Made by a program: the position numbers and the translations under genes. A model generated the notes under the pieces. That model was not told the origin of the DNA and did not search any database. It worked only from the letters and a program-made list of their open reading frames with translations. A stretch of 64,000 nt of DNA, from positions 28,261 to 92,260 of the forward strand of contig JAISGQ010000047.1 of assembly GCA_031262985.1 (NCBI GenBank), in the 5' to 3' direction. Position 1 is the first letter of the stretch. Each line of letters opens with the position of its first letter. Source of the DNA: Oscillospiraceae bacterium (GTDB taxonomy: Bacteria > Bacillota > Clostridia > Oscillospirales > Acutalibacteraceae). Below are positions 34,706 through 43,082 of this stretch, in pieces.

Positions 34706-35431
34706 TTAAAGCTCCTTCACAAACAGGAGCTGTTTCTCCTCCTCCGTCAGCTCGCGGCACTGCCCCTCCGAAAGTGAGCCGCCGAGGAAAAGCCCGCCTA
34801 TACCGCGCCGCCTGAGAGCGACTACGCGGCAGCCTACCGCCTCGGTCATGCGCTTGATTTGGTGGTACTTGCCCTCGCATATCCGTATCTCCGCGAGCAG
34901 ACCGTCCTCCGAGAGCAGTTTTACCTCTGCAGGACGGCACTGTTCTCCGCCGTCAATCGTAACACCCTGCCGAAGCTGCTCCATACCGCTCTCGGTCAGA
35001 GGGCTGTCGAGCGTCGCCTCGTAGGTTTTGTACACCTGCTTGTTAGGAGCAGTCAGGCGGTGTCCGAACTCGCCGTCATTTGTGATGATTAGCAGTCCCG
35101 TGGTGTCCTTGTCGAGTCTTCCTGCTGGGAAAAGCCCCCTTCTCTGCAATTCGGGCGGGAGCAGGTCGATAACCGTCCTCTCGGCGGAATTTCCCGATGC
35201 GGAAATTACTCCCATGGGCTTATTCATCATTATATAGATGTATTTTTTGTAGGATATGACCTCTCCGTCAAGGCGCAGTTCATCTTTTTCGGGGTCGATT
35301 TTAGTGTCGGTAAGCTTTGCGGTTTTTCCGTTTACCGAAACTCTACCCGCCCATATCAGCTTGTGTACCTCCTTGCGGCTGCCCACGCCCTGCGAGGCGA
35401 GAATTTTATCAAGACGCTCTTTCTGTGGCAT
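34706..35431 (-). CDS. RsuA/RluB-family rRNA pseudouridine synthase
   Basis: 241 residues. N-terminal S4 RNA-binding domain (ERLDKILASQGVGSRKEVHKLI; 5-26), then a catalytic domain with the family motif GRLDKDTTGLL, where the Asp is catalytic, and the MMNKPMGV and GKYHQIKRM motifs. The size and the motifs fit RsuA (16S position 516) better than RluB, but site choice cannot be read from sequence alone. AGAGG precedes the ATG. It lies 16 bp downstream of aroC on the same strand. Confidence 0.9.
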   Translation of the reverse strand: MPQKERLDKILASQGVGSRKEVHKLIWAGRVSVNGKTAKLTDTKIDPEKDELRLDGEVISYKKYIYIMMNKPMGVISASGNSAERTVIDLLPPELQRRGLFPAGRLDKDTTGLLIITNDGEFGHRLTAPNKQVYKTYEATLDSPLTESGMEQLRQGVTIDGGEQCRPAEVKLLSEDGLLAEIRICEGKYHQIKRMTEAVGCRVVALRRRGIGGLFLGGSLSEGQCRELTEEEKQLLFVKEL

Positions 35432-35447
35432 TGCAAAACCTCTCTAT

Positions 35448-36536
35448 CTACAGTTTCCCCGCGTCCGCCATCAAGTCGGCGATACCCACCGCAGTCGCCG
35501 CCTCAATCGCAGGTAAGGCACGCGGCACAATGCACGGGTCGTGCCGTCCTCCCACAGTAAGCATAGCGTCACGGTGTTCGCGCAGGTCAACCGTCTGCTG
35601 CTTCTGGGAGATTGAAGGAGTGGGCTTGATTGCCGCACGCATAATTATCGGCATACCCGTAGTAATCCCGCCGAGTATTCCTCCGCTCGTATTTTTGGTG
35701 GTAACCACCTTGTCGTCTCTCACCGTAAACGGGTCGTTGCACTCACTGCCGCGCATACGTGCCACGTTAAACCCCGCGCCGAACTCCACGCCCTTGACTG
35801 CCGGAACTCCGTACACAATCGAAGAGAGGACATTCTCAACCCCGTAGAACATAGGAGTGCCTATCCCCGCAGGAACGCCTACTACCGCGATTTCGACCAT
35901 GCCTCCCACGCTGTCCTGAGCCTCCTCGGCGTCCCTGACAGCCTTACGCATTGCCTCCTCACACAAATCGTTTTGGAGGGAGAAGTACTGCCGCGAGAGC
36001 TGACCGAGCTTCTGCGCGGTTATCTTCATCGGGTCAAATGGATGGTCGAAAACATTGCCTATGGAGAGGATATGTCCGCCTACGGTCACGCCCCTTCTCG
36101 CGAGAATCTGCTTGCAAACCGCACCCGCGAATGTGAGAGGAGCTGTAAGCCGACCCGAAAAATGCCCGCCTCCGCGAACGTCGTTGTAGCCGTTGTAACG
36201 TACTGCGCCGGTGTAGTCCGCGTGTCCGGGACGCGGCAGACGCGACAGCTTATCGTAGTCCACAGGGCGTGTGTTGGTGTTCTCTATCACCGCGCAGAGC
36301 GGCGCGCCTGTAGTAGTTCCGCTGAGTATTCCCGCGCATATTTCGGGCAAGTCCTGCTCCTTGCGCGGAGTTGCGGTAGCGTCGTTGCCCGGAGCGCGGC
36401 GGCTCATCTGAAACTGGAGTTCCTCCAAATCGAGCTTCTCACCTGCGGGCAGTCCGTCGATAACTACTCCTATAGCCACGCCGTGGCTCTCGCCGAATAT
36501 TGAAATTTTGATGTTCTTTCCCCATGTTGAAGACAT
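35448..36536 (-). CDS. aroC: Chorismate synthase
   Basis: Last step of the shikimate pathway: EPSP to chorismate, using reduced FMN. 362 residues, normal length. Motifs: GESHG near the N-terminus, the LPAGEKLD region, RPGHADYTG, RGGGHFSGR (about 127-135), and GRHDPCIVPRA near the C-terminus. It is coded with aroK upstream; a repeat-rich spacer of 150 bp separates them. Confidence 0.97.
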   Translation of the reverse strand: MSSTWGKNIKISIFGESHGVAIGVVIDGLPAGEKLDLEELQFQMSRRAPGNDATATPRKEQDLPEICAGILSGTTTGAPLCAVIENTNTRPVDYDKLSRLPRPGHADYTGAVRYNGYNDVRGGGHFSGRLTAPLTFAGAVCKQILARRGVTVGGHILSIGNVFDHPFDPMKITAQKLGQLSRQYFSLQNDLCEEAMRKAVRDAEEAQDSVGGMVEIAVVGVPAGIGTPMFYGVENVLSSIVYGVPAVKGVEFGAGFNVARMRGSECNDPFTVRDDKVVTTKNTSGGILGGITTGMPIIMRAAIKPTPSISQKQQTVDLREHRDAMLTVGGRHDPCIVPRALPAIEAATAVGIADLMADAGKL

Positions 36537-36578
36537 ATTTTTTCATCCTTCCGAAACAACTGAATTATTATATTTAAC

Positions 36579-36617
36579 CTGTACTTGTCACCTGTCACCT
36601 GCCACCTGTCAACTGCT
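36579..36617. repeat. 7-bp tandem repeat upstream of aroC
   Basis: On the minus strand, heptamers AGTTGAC, AGGTGGC, AGGTGAC and AGGTGAC follow one another, matching the family seen at 31734 and 36661. It lies in the aroK-aroC spacer. Confidence 0.7.
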
Positions 36618-36660
36618 GAGTAAACCGCCGACATTGTAGTATAAGCGCGAAGCCGTTCCT

Positions 36661-36697
36661 TAACTGTCAACTGTCAACTGTCACTTGTCAACTGTCA
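36661..36697. repeat. 7-bp tandem repeat across the stop of aroK
   Basis: Minus strand: AGTTGAC, AAGTGAC, AGTTGAC, AGTTGAC in phase. The TGA stop of aroK (36690-36688) lies inside the first unit. Confidence 0.8.
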
Positions 36698-37230
36698 TTT
36701 GATATATCCTCCCATAGGGAGGATATATCAAATGACACCTCCTCCGCAGGACGGTCGGCATCAATGATAACGTCCGCCGCCGCGCGGTAGAGAGAAATTC
36801 GCTTGTTGTAGAGGGCGTACAGTTTTTCCTTCCTGTCGCCCCCCGCCAGAAGCGGGCGGGAGCTGTCGCCGCTCAGCCGCTCCAGAATCACGTCGGGAGG
36901 CACGTCGAGGAGTACTATTACTCCTCCCTGCGACAGAGCCTGAACATTTCGCTCGTCCATGATCGCGCCGCCTCCGCAGGAGATAATAAGCCCGCGCGGC
37001 TCTCTCAGCGAGAGACACACCTCCCGCTCGATTGCCCTGAAGGCGGGTTCTCCGAAGCGTTCAAAATACTTCGATATGCTCATGCCAATTTTCGCCTCTA
37101 TGAGGTGGTCGGTGTCGGCGAGTTCTCTGCCCGTGCGTTCGGCTAAGAGAGTCGCGACAGTGGATTTCCCGCAGCCCATAAAGCCGCACAGTATAATATT
37201 GCTGTTGTAGTTGTGTTTCGCGCCGTTCAT
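36688..37230 (-). CDS. aroK: Shikimate kinase
   Basis: Phosphorylates shikimate with ATP. 180 residues, normal length. P-loop GFMGCGKST (about 16-24), Asp pair in LADTDHLIE (about 37-45), Arg in FRAIE, and the CGGGAI shikimate-binding loop (about 85-90). The last 14 codons are formed by a perfect DNA palindrome (SFDISSLWEDISND) and the stop is in a 7-bp repeat, so the native C-terminus has been replaced or extended without harm to the core fold. The start is not preceded by a clear ribosome site. Confidence 0.94.
   Translation of the reverse strand: MNGAKHNYNSNIILCGFMGCGKSTVATLLAERTGRELADTDHLIEAKIGMSISKYFERFGEPAFRAIEREVCLSLREPRGLIISCGGGAIMDERNVQALSQGGVIVLLDVPPDVILERLSGDSSRPLLAGGDRKEKLYALYNKRISLYRAAADVIIDADRPAEEVSFDISSLWEDISNDS
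36693..36737. repeat. Perfect 21-bp-arm palindrome inside the aroK 3' end
   Basis: Left arm 36693-36713, 3-nt loop, right arm 36717-36737, with no mismatch; the core is TTTGATATATCCTCCC and its complement. Transcription in either direction gives a very stable hairpin. It is immediately followed by the 7-bp repeats. Confidence 0.9.
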
Positions 37231-37372
37231 AAGAGCTGGCTCTCCTCCTTATTGTAGTAATGCGGCTACACGCAAAGAGCGTACAGAGCAAGGCTGTGTA
37301 CGCTCCGATATATCAGTGATTCAAATTGCAGTGAGGGAGTATTACTCCTCCTTTATCTATCTCATGGCACTC

Positions 37373-38707
37373 CTACGAAATGACCACATCTGCCATGTAC
37401 GAGCCGTACACCCAGCAGGTAGTGCTGTTTTTCACATACGGGTAGGCGGGAACGGAGCATTTCCCCGTGACATCCATGCCGGAAATATCGGCTACTACGG
37501 CTATAGATTCAGCCTTTATCTTGTTGACATCGGCAGTAGGACCTACCACCGTTACCTCAAACTGCTTGGTGTCAAAGACCGCGTTTTTCCCCTCCTCCTT
37601 CAAGACGGAGAAATCGGAGGTGGCGGAGGTCACGACAAAGGTCTTCTCCGAATATCCCTTCAAAGGGAAGTTGACTGTAAACTCCCGCACATCCTCAACG
37701 ATAGAAGTACCCGTAGTGAGGCTTGGCGTGAAGGTGAATTTCCTGCTCTTTTTCCCGACTGTGGAGAGGTCAATCTCCCCCAACAGAAGCTGGTCAGTAG
37801 TAAAACCTGCGTCAATCTCGGCGGGTTCGCCCTTGACCGTAACCGACTTCGGGGAGATGGAGTACGAAATCCCCGCGAAATTAAAGTTCTCCGCAGTATA
37901 CTTAGCTTTGAGAGAAATGCTCGCGTTGACCTGCTTTGCCTTCTTCACCGGCACGGTAATCTGCACAGGTATGTCGGAGAGGGCAGTTTGCTGATTACCT
38001 TCCACCGAAAGCCTCGAGGTCGGCGCAACTTCATTCCCGTCCTTGTCGTAGAGGATGATTTTTCCCGCAAACTCGGAGGTTTCCGACAGTGTTTGATTTA
38101 CGTCCGCCACAACGGCGACGGAGGCAATCGCGTCAATATCAAGCTCAGGACCTCTGAGAGTGATTGCTTTTAAGTCGGAGAAGGGAGCGTCAATTATCAT
38201 GTCGCTGTTCTTCGCGGTTTTCGCGCCGGTAAGCTGAATTTTTTCAATTTGGAAGGTTACCTCCTTCATCAAATCGAAACGCACGGAGATATACTGGCTG
38301 TTGTTCGCCGTAGTCGCTATGTCGGGGAAACTCGAATCAACTATAATAGAGAGGGCGAGAGGGTAGATTCCGCGCTGTGAAACTCCGCTGACCTGAGCGG
38401 TGACGGTTATGTCCTCCGCGGTAATCTGACTAAGCGCGTACCGTCTGCCGGAGAGTTCGACATCGATGTGCTTTGTAATGAGCGACTGCGGACCTACAAT
38501 CTCCACCGCCTCAAGCCCCAGCGCGGAGGTGAGAGCCTCGGTGTCGATTATGATAGGCACGTTCGATATTACTTTAGTCTCGGCGGGGCTGACATTGACA
38601 AGCACCACCGCCCACAGCACAATCGCGCTGATTATCGACAGAATTACGAGTACTCTCTTTGTAAAAAGCACGTCGAAGGATATCTTAAATTTATTTTTTT
38701 TCATCAA
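37373..38707 (-). CDS. cdaR: CdaR, YbbR-domain regulator of diadenylate cyclase
   Basis: Membrane-anchored protein that binds CdaA and tunes c-di-AMP synthesis. 444 residues: one N-terminal membrane helix (about 17-38), then three or four YbbR beta-repeats outside the cell, each about 80-90 residues (for example LRGPELDID and VTVKGEPAEID). It follows cdaA on the same strand after about 34 bp, the usual cdaA-cdaR pairing. glmM, the common third partner, is not in the window. Confidence 0.9.
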   Translation of the reverse strand: MMKKNKFKISFDVLFTKRVLVILSIISAIVLWAVVLVNVSPAETKVISNVPIIIDTEALTSALGLEAVEIVGPQSLITKHIDVELSGRRYALSQITAEDITVTAQVSGVSQRGIYPLALSIIVDSSFPDIATTANNSQYISVRFDLMKEVTFQIEKIQLTGAKTAKNSDMIIDAPFSDLKAITLRGPELDIDAIASVAVVADVNQTLSETSEFAGKIILYDKDGNEVAPTSRLSVEGNQQTALSDIPVQITVPVKKAKQVNASISLKAKYTAENFNFAGISYSISPKSVTVKGEPAEIDAGFTTDQLLLGEIDLSTVGKKSRKFTFTPSLTTGTSIVEDVREFTVNFPLKGYSEKTFVVTSATSDFSVLKEEGKNAVFDTKQFEVTVVGPTADVNKIKAESIAVVADISGMDVTGKCSVPAYPYVKNSTTCWVYGSYMADVVIS

Positions 38708-38741
38708 CCTGAGCCTCCTGTCCTGTGGTTTTCAGTATAAA

Positions 38742-39638
38742 CTACTTCCTTGAAAATTTGTCTTTAAATATGCCGGTAACATTGTGGAATTTCTTCTTTA
38801 TGGCGGAGGAGCTGCCCTCGCCGTCCGTCTCCCTCTCGTCACTGCAGAGAGCCTGTATCAGGTCGGAGGAGAACGCGGCAAAGCTCTGATACCGCTTTAT
38901 CACGCCGTCCTCGGTCACTGAGAGAGTGCCGTTTTCCTCCGACAGAACGGCGACCACCGCGTCGGAGTTCTCACTCATGCCTATCGCCGCCCTGTGCCGC
39001 GTGCCGAGTTCGATTCCAAGCCCCGCGTTCTGCGTCAGCGGGAGGATACATCCGGCGGCTACTATGCGGTTATCCCTTATCACTACCGCGCCGTCATGGA
39101 GGGGAGCTTTGTTGAAGAAGATATTGCCGAGTAGACCCGCGCTGGGAGCGGAGTCGATAAGCGTACCTGTACTCACTATATCGTCGAGCTTAACCGAGCG
39201 TTCAAACACGACAATAGCACCCATCCCCTCCTCCTGAAGCTGGCGGAAGGACTCCACAACCGTGCTGATTACCGACAGCCGCGCTGCTCTCTCGTGTTCT
39301 GAGGAGTCGGTACGCAGGATGCTTGCCAGTGAGATTTTGCTCTTGCCGAGCTTCTCAATTACACTCCTTATCTCCGGCTGGAACACGAGGAGTACGGCAA
39401 ATACGCCGTTCTTTATAATCAAATCCACTATAAACATAAGCGTGTGGAGATTCAAAAGCACGGAGATTAAGTACACAACGACTATTATGATAATGCCCTT
39501 GACGAGGAGCTGCGCCCTGCTGTTTTTTACGAATATTACAAACTGATAGATGAGGAAGGAGACTATGGCTATGTCCAATATGTCCTGCCACCTGACCGCC
39601 TTCAAAACATCGAGCAATGAATTAAAAAAATCTGACAT
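38742..39638 (-). CDS. cdaA: Diadenylate cyclase CdaA
   Basis: Makes cyclic-di-AMP from two ATP. 298 residues: three membrane helices in the first 90 residues, then the DAC domain with DGAVVIRD (DGA motif) and GTRHRAAIG (RHR motif), both intact. The C-terminal 45 residues are basic and disordered. ATG at 39638 with AGGGG 6-7 nt upstream is preferred to a TTG at 39653. c-di-AMP controls potassium and wall homeostasis in Firmicutes, consistent with the wall genes in this window. Confidence 0.95.
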   Translation of the reverse strand: MSDFFNSLLDVLKAVRWQDILDIAIVSFLIYQFVIFVKNSRAQLLVKGIIIIVVVYLISVLLNLHTLMFIVDLIIKNGVFAVLLVFQPEIRSVIEKLGKSKISLASILRTDSSEHERAARLSVISTVVESFRQLQEEGMGAIVVFERSVKLDDIVSTGTLIDSAPSAGLLGNIFFNKAPLHDGAVVIRDNRIVAAGCILPLTQNAGLGIELGTRHRAAIGMSENSDAVVAVLSEENGTLSVTEDGVIKRYQSFAAFSSDLIQALCSDERETDGEGSSSAIKKKFHNVTGIFKDKFSRK

Positions 39639-39810
39639 CAAAAACCCCTGCAATTCCTATAATGTAAACTACCACACTTTATTTTAACATATAAAAAATC
39701 TTTTGCAATCGTTTTTTGCCGTAAACATATTAAATGTTGATGTATAATATAATAAGGTATGAAATCTCCGCGCCGAGAAAGCGATTTTTACTAAAAACCT
39801 CAAATTTGTA

Positions 39811-39840
39811 TTGACAACATACAATGTGATGTGCTAAAAT
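39811..39840 (+). promoter_or_regulatory. Promoter of the tRNA cluster
   Basis: TTGACA (39811-39816), 18-bp spacer, TAAAAT (39835-39840), 19 bp upstream of tRNA-Gly. Confidence 0.75.
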
Positions 39841-39858
39841 ACGTCCGTTGCTTAACTC

Positions 39859-39932
39859 GCGGGTGTAGTTCAATGGCAGAATTCCAGCCTTCCAAGCTGG
39901 TCGCGTGGGTTCGATTCCCATCACCCGCTCCA
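39859..39932 (+). tRNA. tRNA-Gly(TCC)
   Basis: 74 nt including encoded CCA. Acceptor GCGGGTG / CACCCGC, anticodon loop CTTCCAA (TCC), and TPsiC segment GGTTCGATTCC. First of five tRNAs behind one promoter. Confidence 0.95.
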
Positions 39933-39985
39933 AAACTTTGCCTAACGGCAAAGAATGAAAAGATAAGAGACAAAAGTGAAGAGTG
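39933..39985 (+). repeat. tRNA-linked spacer repeat, copy 1
   Basis: Directly follows the CCA of tRNA-Gly. It starts AAACTTTGCC-TAAC-GGCAAAG (a small hairpin), then continues with a purine-rich GAATGAAAAGATAAGAGA tract. Copies follow tRNA-Arg (40232) and tRNA-Lys (40951). An inverted copy runs at about 40010-40067 in the same spacer. Confidence 0.8.
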
Positions 39986-40153
39986 ATGATGTGAGCAAGC
40001 TTGTGTTCTAAAAGGCAAAGTTTTGTACTTTTCTCTCTTCTCTCTTCGTTTTTCTCTTTTCACTTAATGTCTCTCCACAGAGGGTCATCCGCAGATGATT
40101 TTTGCGGACTAACCCCCTCGCGCCTTCCCTGTCGCATTGGCGACAATTCTCGT

Positions 40154-40231
40154 TGCGCCAATAGCTCAGCAGGATAGAGCAACTGCCTTCTAAGCAGTAG
40201 GTCCGGGGTTCGAGTCCCTGTTGGCGCGCCA
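40154..40231 (+). tRNA. tRNA-Arg(TCT)
   Basis: Acceptor GCGCCAA / TTGGCGC, anticodon loop CTTCTAA (TCT), discriminator G and encoded CCA. All arms pair. Confidence 0.94.
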
Positions 40232-40285
40232 AAGCTCTGCTTTTCAGCAAAGAGTGAAAAGATAAGAGTTAAAAGTGAAAAGAAA
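40232..40285 (+). repeat. tRNA-linked spacer repeat, copy 2
   Basis: Begins AAGCTCTGC-TTTTC-AGCAAAG and continues AGTGAAAAGATAAGAGTT; a diverged copy of the spacer after tRNA-Gly. Confidence 0.7.
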
Positions 40286-40386
40286 AGGTGCGGGCAAGCC
40301 CGTATTTTATGAGGCGGGGTTTCGCTCTTTTCTATATTCTCTCCTTACGCAGGCGAAATCTTTTCATCGGATTGCGCCACACACAT

Positions 40387-40464
40387 GGTGGAATTAGCTC
40401 AGTTGGTTAGAGTGCCAGGTTGTGGCCCTGGAGGTCATCGGTTCAATTCCGATATTCCACCCCA
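40387..40464 (+). tRNA. tRNA-His(GTG)
   Basis: Acceptor GTGGAAT / ATTCCAC with the extra G(-1) at 40387 opposite C at 40461, the tRNA-His hallmark. Anticodon loop TTGTGGC (GTG). CCA is encoded. Confidence 0.95.
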
Positions 40465-40529
40465 AATACATAGCGACGTCGGTACATTCTGCTGATTTGG
40501 TGATGTACCGATTTTGTGAATTATGACGG

Positions 40530-40604
40530 TGGGATGTAGCCAAGTGGTAAGGCAACGGACTTTGACTCCGTCATTCGCTGGTTCGATCCCAGCCATCCCA
40601 GCCA
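40530..40604 (+). tRNA. tRNA-Gln(TTG)
   Basis: Acceptor TGGGATG / CATCCCA, anticodon loop CTTTGAC (TTG), discriminator G, encoded CCA. The weak T-starting acceptor is typical of tRNA-Gln. Confidence 0.95.
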
Positions 40605-40874
40605 TGCAAAATGCAAGGCAATTTGCAACGATATGCGCCTTGTTGCGCGTGATATTTGCCTGTGGCAAGCGATATGCTAAAAGCGTGATATGCCCTGCGG
40701 GGCGTGAGGCGCATATCATATCACTCGTGTCAAGCGACGAATATCACTGCGAGCAATATCACTTTTGTGTAAGCAAAAATATCACTCTTCACTCCTTCAC
40801 CGGCTTGCCCCGCAAGACACTTCACATTGCCGTAAGCAATGCTTTACTGTCACGCTCGGCGTGACACTATATAT
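40605..40874. repeat. GATAT-punctuated array of short palindromes
   Basis: A 270-bp spacer with at least seven GATAT or AATATC words separated by small inverted repeats such as GCCCTGCGGGGC, TTGCCTGTGGCAA and TGTCACGCTCGGCGTGACA. No ORF is supported. Similar punctuated arrays are frequent between genes and in integrative elements of gut Clostridia (from general knowledge). Confidence 0.65.
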
Positions 40875-40950
40875 GATCCATTAGCTCAGCTGGCAGAGCA
40901 CCTGACTTTTAATCAGGGTGTCCCGCGTTCGAATCGCGGATGGATCACCA
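40875..40950 (+). tRNA. tRNA-Lys(TTT)
   Basis: Acceptor GATCCAT / ATGGATC, anticodon loop CTTTTAA (TTT), discriminator A and encoded CCA. Confidence 0.95.
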
Positions 40951-41003
40951 AAACTTTGCCTTACGGCAAAGAGTGAAAAGATAAGAGAGAAAAGTGAAGA
41001 GAT
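40951..41003 (+). repeat. tRNA-linked spacer repeat, copy 3
   Basis: AAACTTTGCC-TTAC-GGCAAAG followed by AGTGAAAAGATAAGAGAG, nearly identical to the copy behind tRNA-Gly. Confidence 0.8.
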
Positions 41004-41095
41004 CAAGTATCCTACAGCACACGAGAAAAGGAAAGAGATTTTTAAATTTTGTTCCTTTTCTCAAAATTTTTTATCAGAAAAAGGAGGTCAACATT

Positions 41096-41437
41096 ATGTT
41101 CATCATTTGGGGTTCGAGGATAATGCGGAAGGCTCTCGCGCAGGTAGGCTACTTTACCTGTCCGAACTGCCACAACGCGAGTGCTCACGCGCTTGTGAGG
41201 ATGAGAACGTGGTTCACTCTTTTCTTCATCCCGATTTTTCCGATATTTTCGCGGTACTACGTCGTCTGTCCCGTATGCGGCGCGTCCGTGCAGGTAGACA
41301 GGAAGGAGCGTGACCGAATTCTCGCCGCGCAGGAGGGGATTTTGACCGCAAATCAGTCGCCGCAGGAGACGACCCCTCAGCCGGCAATTGACACTCCGAC
41401 AGCCGAAACAGCGGGAAATATTAACTCCGAGCAGTAA
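41096..41437 (+). CDS. Small zinc-ribbon protein
   Basis: 113 residues. Starts MFIIWGSRIMRKALAQ, then CPNC (about 23-26) and CPVCG (about 60-64), expected to bind one zinc. Between them lies RMRTWFTLFFIPIFPIF, a hydrophobic, possibly membrane-attached segment. The C-terminal 40 residues are disordered. This is a known small zinc-ribbon family of Firmicutes with no assigned role. ATG at 41096 has a perfect AAGGAGG; the upstream frame to 40994 overlaps the tRNA spacer repeat and is not coding. Confidence 0.85.
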   Translation: MFIIWGSRIMRKALAQVGYFTCPNCHNASAHALVRMRTWFTLFFIPIFPIFSRYYVVCPVCGASVQVDRKERDRILAAQEGILTANQSPQETTPQPAIDTPTAETAGNINSEQ

Positions 41438-41505
41438 AAATAACGGTTTTTACACGATATTTTAAAATATTAACGGATTGTCATAAATTTCATCACATAA
41501 AGTTC

Positions 41506-41534
41506 TTGACAAAGAAAATTATCTTTGCTAAAAT
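41506..41534 (+). promoter_or_regulatory. Promoter of the SipW surface-protein locus
   Basis: TTGACA (41506-41511), exactly 17 bp, TAAAAT (41529-41534). The leader to the first start is about 70 nt. Confidence 0.75.
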
Positions 41535-41611
41535 TGGTTCAGAAGTTCTTTAGCGGGGCGGCAGGCAAACCCCCTCGTTAAAATTTAACTAAAAGGGGAG
41601 TTGCATTACAT

Positions 41612-42133
41612 ATGAAGAGGAACAGAAAAATCGGTCTCATCGTTCTGTGTATGGTTCTGATGTTTTCTCTTATGGGAGCAGGCTATGCCGCGTGGACTCA
41701 GGGTCTCACGGTTTCCGGTACTGTCTCGGCTGAGGGAACATTTGCTGCGGGAGTAGAGAAAGTCGTTCTCTTGGAAGGCGAAGAGGAGACGGTGCTCGAT
41801 TTTGCAGACGGAGTATTTACACTTGACAGAGTGCTCAGCTATCCGGGCGATGCTTGCATGGTTAGAGTTTATCTCAAGAACACAGGCTCTGTAGCCGCAG
41901 AACTTACAGCTTTCAGCCTTACATCTGTCAGCGGAGATATTACACTTGAGCTTCCGGATACATATGATACCGGCTTGGTAGGTTTGGTATTCGAGCAGGG
42001 CGACGGAGCTTACATAGACGTTTTGGCTACACTCAGCGCAGATTTGGGTGATGACGACACAGCGGGCGGCGCAAGCGTAGACGCAAGCGCGGACATTGAA
42101 CTGACCGTCACATTCGAGCAGTCCGAGAATTAA
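41612..42133 (+). CDS. SipW-dependent TasA-like exported protein 1
   Basis: 173 residues. N-terminus MKRNRKIGL, hydrophobic core, then GAGYAAWTQGLTVSGTVSAE, the kind of signal peptide processed by SipW-type peptidases (CalY/TasA group). The mature part is a beta-rich, acidic domain of about 145 residues with few Lys. It shares the AxWTQxLxVxG motif with three neighbours, so these are paralogues. By analogy with TasA/CalY they could form surface fibres; not shown here. AAAGGGGAG precedes the start. First gene behind a strong promoter. Confidence 0.8.
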   Translation: MKRNRKIGLIVLCMVLMFSLMGAGYAAWTQGLTVSGTVSAEGTFAAGVEKVVLLEGEEETVLDFADGVFTLDRVLSYPGDACMVRVYLKNTGSVAAELTAFSLTSVSGDITLELPDTYDTGLVGLVFEQGDGAYIDVLATLSADLGDDDTAGGASVDASADIELTVTFEQSEN

Positions 42134-42241
42134 ATCGGCATTTTTCCCTCTCTTATGAATTAGTCGGGGGAGTATCAATCACGGTTCTGACAGACGGGCG
42201 TCTGTTGAATAAAAAAACTATTTTAAAAAGGGGAATTTCCA

Positions 42242-42916
42242 ATGAAAAACAGAACAAGAAGAATAGCGGTTTCCGCTATAGCAGTAGTTCTCAGCTTTGC
42301 AGTACTTAGCTTTGGATTCGCTGCATGGACACAGACACTCACAGTTACAGGCGTAGCTACAGCAGAGGGCAGCTTCGACGTAGACATCACAGCGGTTTCC
42401 GTTGACGGAACAGATCTTGCTGTCGCTGAGGGCGGCGTAAAGGATTACACAATCGCTACTACAGACAGCGTTACAGGCGAACCCACACTCGTTAAAGTTA
42501 ACTATCCTGCATACGGTGCTTCATGGATGGAGGGTCCTCAGGGCTGGGGTTGGTACGTAACAGTTCCCGGCACTACAACAACTGTACCTAACGGTCTCCT
42601 CACACTTGCATACCCGGGCGACTCCTTCGCAGTTACAGTAGAGATCACAAACAATAGCACAGTTGCTGTTTCTCTCGACGATTTCGCGGCTGACATTGAA
42701 GTTGTTATGGACGGCGAAGTTGAGGCTTACCTCATAGACGCTCCTGCTCTTACAGGCGAATTGGCAGTAGGCGCAAGCACAACATTCACATTCACAGTTA
42801 CACTCAATCCTGATGTAACAGCAGCTGACCTCAGCGACCTTGCTTCTGCAGCTTTCACAGTATCTGTAGTTGCTAATCAGGTTCCCGCGGCTGTTGCTCC
42901 TGTTGCAGCTGAGTAA
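42242..42916 (+). CDS. SipW-dependent TasA-like exported protein 2
   Basis: 224 residues. The signal segment ends SFGFAAWTQTLTVTG, followed by VATAEGSFDVDI, a motif shared with the protein at 43907. The mature part is Thr/Val/Ala-rich and acidic and lacks Cys (none visible). Codon use is strongly biased to a few codons (for example ACA, GTT, CTC), which suggests high expression. Ribosome site AAAAGGGGAA. No anchor or sorting tail, so it is likely secreted or polymerised. Confidence 0.8.
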   Translation: MKNRTRRIAVSAIAVVLSFAVLSFGFAAWTQTLTVTGVATAEGSFDVDITAVSVDGTDLAVAEGGVKDYTIATTDSVTGEPTLVKVNYPAYGASWMEGPQGWGWYVTVPGTTTTVPNGLLTLAYPGDSFAVTVEITNNSTVAVSLDDFAADIEVVMDGEVEAYLIDAPALTGELAVGASTTFTFTVTLNPDVTAADLSDLASAAFTVSVVANQVPAAVAPVAAE

Positions 42917-43082
42917 TCAGCACTGAGTAAACTCAGTAGAACGAAACAGATTTAAGTTGTCCATTGATTTTGTCGGTATTACATAAAATTTTGGTTTAAC
43001 GTAGATTTGTCGCCCAAGGCATTGCGAGCTATGCCGCAATGCCTTGGTTTGCTCAGATGTGCGTAGAAGGGAGAGTAAGCCT

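Noticed and set aside
40605..40874. CRISPR array
   Set aside because: Repeated words are only about five bases and spacers are palindromic and of irregular length. No cas genes are in the window.
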